Positions 44,601-50,925 of a stretch of 64,000 nucleotides of DNA are shown here, piece after piece (positions within the stretch are counted from its first letter, which is position 1; the number at the start of each line of letters is the position of its first letter). Source of the DNA: RBC074 sp964470555 (GTDB lineage: Bacteria; Acidobacteriota; Blastocatellia; RBC074); NCBI GenBank assembly GCA_964470555.1, contig CAYYDG010000016.1, positions 62,001 through 126,000 of the forward strand, written 5' to 3'. Position numbers and translations under genes: made by a program. The notes beneath the pieces were generated by a model. That model was not told the origin of the DNA and made no database searches. It worked only from the letters and a program-made list of their open reading frames with translations.

Positions 44601-45932
44601 GGAGCCGAACAGCAGTTGGAAATTGAGCCTCCCCATCGCATCGGCTTCGACGGCGGGATGAAATTCGAGCAGGCTTTCATACACCGAGCCGAGTTCTTCG
44701 ACATCGAGCGCGGCGTAATTGACGCGCCGCCAGTTGCCGCGTTCGTCCCGATACCAGGCCAGGCGGTAAAACGCCGTCAGCAAATCACGGTTCGTGATTG
44801 TGCAAGCATCGAGAAACTGCGGGGCGAACAATTCGCCGTTGAGCGGCGCAAGTTGCAGCATTTCCGCCAGCCGTTCGTCGCCGAAGACTTTCCACAACAC
44901 GCGCAGGCTTTGCCACAAATCGTCGTGGTCGTCATAAGCGGCGCGGCGGTCGAGCATCCGGCGCAACCGAGCAATGCCGTAATGTTCGCGGTAAAGCGAA
45001 TCGGGGCTGACGAGGCCGCGGTCTTCCGACACCAGCAGAAACAAAAAGCGATACACCAGCCGCAGCAACTGGCGATAAAACTCTTCGGCGCTGATGCGTT
45101 CATTGCCGCCGATTGGCGGCGCGACACGTTGGCGCAAATCGGCATTTGCGCCGTGTTGCAGAAAGCCATTCGCCAGGTATTCGAGGCAATCTTTGACGCC
45201 GTCGCGCAAACGGTCGCGCACGCGGTCGCCCTGTTCGACCGATTGCGCGTAATACTTTTCGAGCAGGCATTCGCTGGCGTCGGCTTGAGTGCGGGGCAAC
45301 CGGCTGCGATGCAACAGGCGATAAAGCGCCGCGAAATCCTGAAAGCGTTGCTCTTCCAAAATGGCGGCCAGATCGAATTCGATGTATGCCTGCCGCCGCA
45401 CAAAGGTCGAATCGCGCAACAAACGCAAAGTGACGCCGTTGGTGACGAAGCTCCAGAGATGTTCGGTGCGATTCAGGTATTCCTGCACCAGCGCGTGCGG
45501 CGACAAACGAGGCCGCCCCGATGGCGCCAGGCGACCGAGTTCCTGCCGCGCGCCCACAATGTGCAAGGGCGGCGCTTCGGCGGCTTCGTCGGCGCGATGC
45601 GAAAGAGCGAAACTGAGACCGTCCACGTCAAACGCGCGCTGATTGTATTGCGGCGCATAACCAAGCAGATTCAGGAACGGGATCATCCACAATTCGCGCG
45701 TCAACGACGTGGCAATGTCGGTTTCGGGCAACCGCGCCAGGCGATTTTGAAAGACTCTCCACAACGCGCGCGCATCGGCGAAGACGGCGGCGATTTCATC
45801 GTTCAGATTGCGCCTCGCTTCAATGCCGAAATCCGCCGCTTTTTGGCCGGGCAAATCCGCTGCGAGCAATTGATCGAGCACATCCGGGCCAAGCAGCCCG
45901 CCTTCGATGCGGATGGAAGGAAACACGCTCAT
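41628..45932 (-). CDS. Large N6-adenine DNA methyltransferase (Eco57I/DrmMI-like)
   Basis: 1434-residue class I methyltransferase. Motif I is DPACGSGHFLLAAARRLG at about 495-512, then YGVDKNPLAVDLCRVALWIE. Motif IV is LSNPPWERIKLQEQEFFAAR near residue 753, whose NPPW marks an adenine N6 enzyme. A ~480-residue N-terminal region and a ~600-residue C-terminal region, probably target recognition, flank the catalytic core, as in Eco57I-like and DISARM class 1 methylases. The ATG overlaps the SNF2 helicase stop (ATGA). The C-terminal ~10 residues run into repeat DNA and may have been replaced. Expected role: marking host DNA as self. Confidence 0.9.
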   Translation of the reverse strand: MSVFPSIRIEGGLLGPDVLDQLLAADLPGQKAADFGIEARRNLNDEIAAVFADARALWRVFQNRLARLPETDIATSLTRELWMIPFLNLLGYAPQYNQRAFDVDGLSFALSHRADEAAEAPPLHIVGARQELGRLAPSGRPRLSPHALVQEYLNRTEHLWSFVTNGVTLRLLRDSTFVRRQAYIEFDLAAILEEQRFQDFAALYRLLHRSRLPRTQADASECLLEKYYAQSVEQGDRVRDRLRDGVKDCLEYLANGFLQHGANADLRQRVAPPIGGNERISAEEFYRQLLRLVYRFLFLLVSEDRGLVSPDSLYREHYGIARLRRMLDRRAAYDDHDDLWQSLRVLWKVFGDERLAEMLQLAPLNGELFAPQFLDACTITNRDLLTAFYRLAWYRDERGNWRRVNYAALDVEELGSVYESLLEFHPAVEADAMGRLNFQLLFGSERKTTGSYYTPPQLVNELIQSALEPVLAERLSQAPTDEQKKKAILSIRICDPACGSGHFLLAAARRLGKELARLRTGEDEPAPEALREATRDVIAHCIYGVDKNPLAVDLCRVALWIESHTSGKPLTFLDHRILPGDSLVGVFDLNVLKPGIPDEAFKPLEGDDKTTAREMARRNRDERGGQRGLFDWNANLDLDALSRTSHAIDEISDDSPALIREKKRRYEQSRRDPAWLQKHEACNLWTAAFFQSLQPDQPAITSAAVADRLAGQSVDPRVTGSALVIAERERFFHWPLEFAEVFAEGGFDVLLSNPPWERIKLQEQEFFAARDARIATAPNKAARARLIRELPETNPALYAEYVNALRSAAGASQSLRHSGRFPLTGRGDINTYAVFAELARNAVRTQGRAGIIVPSGIATDDTTKFFFGDLVQSGSLVSLFDFENRKKIFAAVDSRMKFALLTMRAAAEVAATAEFVFFALGVDDLRREEKRFTLTADEIALLNPNTGNCPIFRTQADAELAKAIYRRVPVLWREARENQPESNPWRLSFNRMFDMANDSRHFRTAQELEADGYRREGNVFVSPHDRYLPLYEAKMLHQFDHRWATYENAEDSRDVTLTEKRDPNFVVQPRYWVREEVVESAIPRYPEPLALALSLNHRPSVKRVLCYWAAGQQLLQGNTAAAQTLLDFAVPLELDRPLGSWFARLTADEHARQLAQDFPLSPSDLEAIAAQIKDAPEEIAQQLVERFSPKWFLGWRDICRSTDERTLIANAVPRVAVGDKFLLIFSKQDYLRRLCLLANLDSFVTDYCSRQKVGGISFKYFTFKQIAILRPEIFEENWAGLSSDATIGSFVAPRVLELIYTAQDLAPLARECGYDGPPFVWDEARRFELRCELDAAFFHLYLPSEADGVWRVATGDWAVVDETPEQLSALRRHFPTPRDAVSYILDQFPIVRQKDEAAHGRYRTKERILEIYDALQAAQTSDRPYRSESQSRPL

Positions 45933-48796
45933 CGCTGCACCTCCGGCTGAAGGACAAGAATTCCAAGCAAATCAGGCGGCAATTGCGGTTTCACGGCCAG
46001 TTCGCGCACGCGCAGGCTGACGGCCTGGCGAATGCGTTTGTGCGCTTGTTCGAGTTCCGCCGCACGCGTCTTGATGCGGGATTGCAACGCCCTTTCGACG
46101 GTTGACCAGTCGGCCAAGGCAGTTTCGACAGCCAGGCGCTTTTCTTCCATTGGCACGTTTGCATCGGGCCTGGCTTCGGCCAGCAAGCGCAAAGCTTCGG
46201 CGTCATCAAACCATTCGGGTGCATCATTCGTCAGACCGGCATACGCGCTGACCAGCACTTCCTCCGCAAGCAGCGGCGTCCGTCCGGGCTGTTCGACCAG
46301 ATAGCGCACGCGCAACAACAACACGGTCGTTAAAGTAGAAACTGCGTGGGTGCGAATCACACCACAACGCGCCGCCGTGGCTGCGCCGTGTTTGGTCAAC
46401 GCCTCTTCCATCAAAAAGCGCGCCAATGTTGCAACAAAACGATGATTGCGCCCCAGATATTCCGCGCCTTCCGGCGTTGGCGAAACGAAGCTGACCAGCC
46501 ATTGCTCGTCTTTGCCTTGAGGCAGCGCGAAACGAACGGCTTCGGGAATCGCGGCGATGGCGATTGCGCCAGTGGCCACGCGGAAAACACCTTCGCGCTT
46601 TTTGTCTGGTTCAATGCGCAAACCCAGCCGTTGCGCCGCCGCCAACACGAATTCGCGCACGGCTTCCGGGTTCCCCAGCACGGCGTCGGTGGTTTCAATC
46701 TCTTTCCGCACTTCGTCCGGTTTGAGCGCGCGTTGGGCAAAGCGTGTGCGGTTAATGCGCTCGCGTTCGGCATTGCGCTGCATGCGCTGATGAAGTTCTT
46801 CGACTTCCGGCAGGCCGAAATCGAGCGCAAGCTGGCGATTGTCGTCGCGGCGTCCGCGCAGAAAGAGCGCATTCAACACGGCTTCCGTCACGGTTTCGCT
46901 TTCATCCGGCACAGGGACATGAGTGCCAAGCGCTTTATGAATTTCCCGCGCCTTGTTCAGCAATACCTCCAGCACGACGCCATCCACGGCGCTGTCAGGA
47001 CTGAAATACCGGATGGTTTTCACGGTTTTTGCTGGTTGGCCGTAACGATCCACGCGCCCTTCGCGCTGTTCCAGCCGATTGGGATTCCACGGCAGATCGT
47101 AATGCAGCGCGGCGTTGAATTTGTCCTGCAAGTTGATGCCTTCGCTCAGGCAATCGGTGGCGACCAGCACGCGCGGACGTTCAGGGTCAAGCGCATCAAT
47201 TTTGGCGCGACGCTCTTCATCGCCCTGACGGCCGGTGACGGCGATGACTTGTGCTTTTGCATGAGAACGCGCGAGCGCCTTGCGCAAACCTTCGGCGACA
47301 TATTCGGCGGTAGCGATATACCGGCACCAGACGATGGGGTGAAACCCATCGCGCAGCAATCCGGCGACAAGTTCCGCGCAGGAAGAAAGCTTGGTGTCTT
47401 TTTCGTTGCCGTGCAGTTTTCCGGCCAACTGGCCCAGTTCGCGCAACCGGCGACGGTCGCCTGGTTCCAGGGTGGTTTCGGCGCGCTCGACCGGCGGCGT
47501 CGGTTGTTCGTCATCGGTTTGTTCGTTGGTCGCTTCGAATACGAAGCGGCGAAAATCCACTTCGTCTTCGGTAGCTTCAACGTCAGGCAAATTGTCGTGA
47601 CGATTGGCCAGCGCCGCCACTGCCGCTGCCGGGCTGGACATCACACAGCGCAGCAAAGCCAGCGCGCCCCAGTACCGCACGCGTTGCTGGCGCTGGCCGA
47701 GCGATTGTCCGGTGCGCACCATCTCGGAGCAGAAGTCGTATGTTTTGTGGAAGAGTTCCAGGTAGGCCGGCGACAGCCGGTAGGTTTTGTCATCCGGGTC
47801 ACGCTTGGGAAAGCAATGCTCATCTTCCCAATCGTGTTCGATGTCGCGACGCGTGCGTTGGACGAAATGGCGGGCCAGTTCGATACGTCGCGCTTCATCC
47901 AGCGCGGCGACATCCCATTCGGCGAATTTCGGCTGCAGCAGCGAAAGCAGCGACCGAAAGGCGGCTTCGATGCCGCTGTGCGGTGTGGCGGTGAGCAGGA
48001 TGAGATGCCTGCCTGCTTGAGCGGCGATTTCGCGCACCAGGTCATGACGTTGTTGCTGGGACTGATTGGCTTGTGTCGAATCCGCCGCGCCGTGCGCTTC
48101 GTCTACGATGACCAGATCGGGGCAATTGAGCAGGAACTGATGGCGATTGCGGTCGGTTTTCAGAAAATCAATGCTGGCGACCTGAATTGGGTAATGCTGA
48201 TAAATGCTTTCTGCTGTCGGCTTGTGTTTTTCAAGCTGGCTGATCGTGCCAGAGCGTATGACAACCGCGTCGAGGTTGAATTTTTCGGCAAGTTCTTTTT
48301 GCCACTGATCGCACAAATACGGCGGGCACAGCACCGCCATCCGACGAATCTCCCCCCGATCGAGCAATTCGCGCGCGACCAGCAAGGCTTCGATGGTTTT
48401 GCCAACGCCTACGTCGTCCGCGATGAACAACCGCACCGGATCGAGACGCAAAGCCATCAAAAGCGGAACGAATTGATAAACGCGCGGGCGAATCGAAATG
48501 CGCCCCAGCGAACGAAACGGCGTTGCCCCTTCGCGCAAGGTCAACCGGGCCGCCTGCCAGAGCAGATGCGCGCCGGTGGCGTCGCTCAAATCCTCCGGAG
48601 TTGGAAGTTGGAAGGTTGAAGGACGGAGTCGTTCTTCGGGGAGATCGTAGCCAATCAAATTGGCCAGCCCGTTGTGAATTGCCACCACTTCGTCAATTGC
48701 GCCTGCGAGTGGACGCAGCAAATGAATATCGCTTCGGTCATTGGGCAGCAGCACCCAATCGCGGTTTCGACAGCGGACGATATTTCCTGGGTTCAT
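45929..48796 (-). CDS. SNF2-family helicase (DISARM DrmD-like)
   Basis: 955-residue Swi2/Snf2 ATPase. Motifs: DDVGVGKT at 127-134, DEAH at 232-235, LLTATPHSG, VATDCLSEGINLQ and QREGRVDRYGQ. The spacing, with a ~120-residue insertion between the RecA lobes, is that of RapA/DrmD-like enzymes. A ~300-residue C-terminal region is rich in basic helices. In DISARM class 1 the DrmD helicase precedes an adenine methylase, and the same order is seen here. The start codon overlaps the stop of an upstream PLP-enzyme gene by 4 nt, an unexpected coupling. A stand-alone RapA-like role is less likely given the neighbours. Confidence 0.88.
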   Translation of the reverse strand: MNPGNIVRCRNRDWVLLPNDRSDIHLLRPLAGAIDEVVAIHNGLANLIGYDLPEERLRPSTFQLPTPEDLSDATGAHLLWQAARLTLREGATPFRSLGRISIRPRVYQFVPLLMALRLDPVRLFIADDVGVGKTIEALLVARELLDRGEIRRMAVLCPPYLCDQWQKELAEKFNLDAVVIRSGTISQLEKHKPTAESIYQHYPIQVASIDFLKTDRNRHQFLLNCPDLVIVDEAHGAADSTQANQSQQQRHDLVREIAAQAGRHLILLTATPHSGIEAAFRSLLSLLQPKFAEWDVAALDEARRIELARHFVQRTRRDIEHDWEDEHCFPKRDPDDKTYRLSPAYLELFHKTYDFCSEMVRTGQSLGQRQQRVRYWGALALLRCVMSSPAAAVAALANRHDNLPDVEATEDEVDFRRFVFEATNEQTDDEQPTPPVERAETTLEPGDRRRLRELGQLAGKLHGNEKDTKLSSCAELVAGLLRDGFHPIVWCRYIATAEYVAEGLRKALARSHAKAQVIAVTGRQGDEERRAKIDALDPERPRVLVATDCLSEGINLQDKFNAALHYDLPWNPNRLEQREGRVDRYGQPAKTVKTIRYFSPDSAVDGVVLEVLLNKAREIHKALGTHVPVPDESETVTEAVLNALFLRGRRDDNRQLALDFGLPEVEELHQRMQRNAERERINRTRFAQRALKPDEVRKEIETTDAVLGNPEAVREFVLAAAQRLGLRIEPDKKREGVFRVATGAIAIAAIPEAVRFALPQGKDEQWLVSFVSPTPEGAEYLGRNHRFVATLARFLMEEALTKHGAATAARCGVIRTHAVSTLTTVLLLRVRYLVEQPGRTPLLAEEVLVSAYAGLTNDAPEWFDDAEALRLLAEARPDANVPMEEKRLAVETALADWSTVERALQSRIKTRAAELEQAHKRIRQAVSLRVRELAVKPQLPPDLLGILVLQPEVQR

Positions 48797-50190
48797 CCAT
48801 GCACCTCATCAAATCGCGCGGCGGCAATCCGCGCATCCATTTCGGGAATCAACTGCTGATGCTTGAGCCACCATTCCGGATCGCGCTGCGCGTCCAGTTC
48901 CTCCACCGTTTTTCCTTGCTGTTCCACCCACGTGAAGTATTTCAGGTTGTGCCATTGGCGGCGCACGTCGGGCGTGCCGTCTTTGATCCAATCGGTTTTT
49001 GCGCCGTGAAAGATCGCTTCGACATAGCCAACGGCCCGCGCATCATCTATCGCGCCGTAACATTCGGTCATGGAATCCATCACCGAATGGTAACGATCAA
49101 TTGCGTCGGTGCAGATGGTGACGATTACGTCGCGCTTGCCGAAGCCATAATGTTTCGCGGTTTTGATTGCGCCCAGCACGTTGCAGACGCCCGAAATGCC
49201 GAAGATCGTGCCAAGCTGTTGCAGCTTCGTTTCCGCAATGCCGTAACGCCGCGCCAGCGTTTCCTGTCCGGCCTCGCTCGTCAGCACCTGCAAGCCTTTT
49301 TTGCACTCGATGTCGTCAAGGCAGGCAATCGCGTCCATGTTCAACACGTTGTGAATCCAGGTGACGTGTTTATCGCCGATGCCTTGAATGTCGTGCCCGC
49401 CGTAGCCATTGTTGTACAGCGTCGGGCATTGAATCGGTTCCAATCCCACCGTTCGGGCATTTGGCCAGACTTGTTTCAGCCGATCGCCCGCCGCAATCGT
49501 TCCGGCGCTGCCCATTGCCGAACAGAACGCCGCAATGGAGCCATTGCCGATGCCTTGCGCGCGTAGTTCCGCCGCGAGTTCGACAATCGTGTTACCGGTG
49601 ACGTGATAATGAAACCGGTAATTTCCCATCACCTCGAACTGATTCAGGATGCGAATTTGTGGATTGCGGCGCAGTTCCCAGGTCTTGTCGTAAATCTCCT
49701 TGACGTTGGATTCGACGCCGGGCGTTTTGATGACTTCGGCTCCGTAACTTCCGATGCGCTCGAATCGTTCGCGGCTCATGCCTTCGGGCAGCACGACGAT
49801 GGATTTCGCGCCGACGCGCCCGCCCACCCACGCGCCGCCGATGCCGTAATTGCCTGTGCTGGGCCAGACGACGGTGTGCTGGTCAATGTCTACGTGACCG
49901 AACAACAAAGCTTCGGCAATCACCGAATACGCCGCGCCGACTTTGTGCGCGCCGGTCGGGAAGTCTCGCCCGTACAGCACCACAATCGGGGCTTCGACGT
50001 CGGTCAGTTCCTTGGGCAGCACTTCGTATTTGATCTGGTCATCCGCGCCGCGCCAGGTGATGTTGTACAGGTTGATCGGATCAAGCGGCGCTTCACTCGC
50101 AGCCTGGATGGCACGCTGCCGCACCGCCGGATCAATCGCGCTCGGATGGAGCATTTCTTCAAAGGTGGGGCCGAAAATGGCTCTGGTCAT
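48793..50190 (-). CDS. PLP-dependent enzyme, cysteine synthase fold
   Basis: 465 aa, fold type II PLP enzyme. Lys83 in DFPTGAHKVGAAYS is the likely Schiff-base lysine, PSTGNYGIGGAW is the substrate/phosphate loop, and SAMGSAGTIAAGDRLK holds the glycine-rich PLP phosphate site. The N-terminal ~50 residues and C-terminal ~100 residues are extra compared with cysteine synthase. The context (SsnA, fused Mo hydroxylase) recalls the diaminopropionate ammonia-lyase YgeX clusters, but the sequence motifs differ, so the substrate is unknown. The ribosome site GAGGA lies 7 nt upstream. Its stop overlaps the SNF2 helicase start (ATGA). Confidence 0.82.
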   Translation of the reverse strand: MTRAIFGPTFEEMLHPSAIDPAVRQRAIQAASEAPLDPINLYNITWRGADDQIKYEVLPKELTDVEAPIVVLYGRDFPTGAHKVGAAYSVIAEALLFGHVDIDQHTVVWPSTGNYGIGGAWVGGRVGAKSIVVLPEGMSRERFERIGSYGAEVIKTPGVESNVKEIYDKTWELRRNPQIRILNQFEVMGNYRFHYHVTGNTIVELAAELRAQGIGNGSIAAFCSAMGSAGTIAAGDRLKQVWPNARTVGLEPIQCPTLYNNGYGGHDIQGIGDKHVTWIHNVLNMDAIACLDDIECKKGLQVLTSEAGQETLARRYGIAETKLQQLGTIFGISGVCNVLGAIKTAKHYGFGKRDVIVTICTDAIDRYHSVMDSMTECYGAIDDARAVGYVEAIFHGAKTDWIKDGTPDVRRQWHNLKYFTWVEQQGKTVEELDAQRDPEWWLKHQQLIPEMDARIAAARFDEVHG

Positions 50191-50192
50191 TG

Positions 50193-50666
50193 CTATTCCT
50201 CGTCACTCGTTTGTAGTAGACCGCCAAGTTCAGCTTCCAACAGGCGCAAGGTCTCTTCGCACTGAAGCACCAGCGACGCCATTTTGTCCCAGCGCAAATC
50301 GAACGAATAAGCCTAGCGAAAAACGTGGCGGAAACGCAGGTAATCGCGCAGCCGGTCGCGCAGTGAGATGGAAATCACAGCGGCACGCGCCTGACTAGGA
50401 TTACTCATCGCATGCAACAAGTCACGATGCCATGTTTCCCCTGATGGCAGGGTGCCGCCAGATTCCAGAACGATCCGTTTAAGTATGTTTTCGATGCCGG
50501 TGTAAAAAGAATGCAGCATTGCCGCCAAGGCCGAGATTTCGATTTCGTTGGGAGCTTCGTTCGCACACTTGTCGAGCAATGGCCGATGGACATCAAGCAA
50601 GTGATTGAGTTGTTCCAACTCAATGGCAATTTGTTTGCTCAATTTATCCGACACGCAGCAACTCAC
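50193..50666 (-). pseudogene. HEPN-family toxin gene with in-frame stop at the catalytic histidine
   Basis: Reading from ATG 50666, a HEPN protein similar to HepT runs to Arg117 (RDYLRFRHVFR) and meets TAG at 50313-50315. The same frame continues with AYSFDLRWDKMASLVLQ and ends at 50193-50195, as in intact relatives, which read RHxFRHxYSF. The stop occupies position 118, exactly the His of the Rx4H ribonuclease motif (Arg113). Either the toxin is inactive and truncated, or the base is a sequencing error or read-through. It overlaps its MNT partner by 23 nt. Confidence 0.85.
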
Positions 50667-50925
50667 TTTCTGTTTTCAGGTATTGAGTAAAGGGAGTGAC
50701 CTCATCCAGATCAACCAAATCCAAATTTCGCCCGATTGCATCTTCGGCGGCTGCCCCAGCGCGGTAAAAAAGTTCCGGGGGGAGACCTGATACGGCCATG
50801 TCAACGTCAGAATCTTCGCGCATCTGTCCGCGCGCCGCTGATCCGAACAGATAGACTTCGCGTGCGCCAGCGGCTTTTAATGCCAGCACTGCTCGCTCGA
50901 TCATCTGACTTAGATCATTGTTCAT
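50644..50925 (-). CDS. MNT-family nucleotidyltransferase (third HEPN/MNT pair)
   Basis: 93 aa with GSAARG at 28-33 and Asp40-x-Asp42, in VYLFGSAARGQMREDSDVDM, the complete minimal nucleotidyltransferase signature. It overlaps the 3' end of the Mo hydroxylase gene by 11 nt and the HEPN gene by 23 nt, so it is probably cotranscribed with both. Its toxin partner is interrupted; the antitoxin itself looks intact. Confidence 0.88.
   Translation of the reverse strand: MNNDLSQMIERAVLALKAAGAREVYLFGSAARGQMREDSDVDMAVSGLPPELFYRAGAAAEDAIGRNLDLVDLDEVTPFTQYLKTESELLRVG

Noticed and set aside
42387..45950. Long open frame on the plus strand opposite the methyltransferase gene
   Set aside because: It mirrors the methyltransferase frame in GC-rich DNA, has Arg/Gln/His-rich composition and no domain; the opposite strand has clear catalytic motifs.
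46346..48619. 757-codon open frame opposite the SNF2 helicase
   Set aside because: Antisense shadow; helicase motifs on the other strand are unambiguous.
36267..48796. BREX locus
   Set aside because: No brxL, pglZ, brxB or brxC homologue; the methyltransferase with NPPW alone is not enough, and the two helicases point to DISARM.
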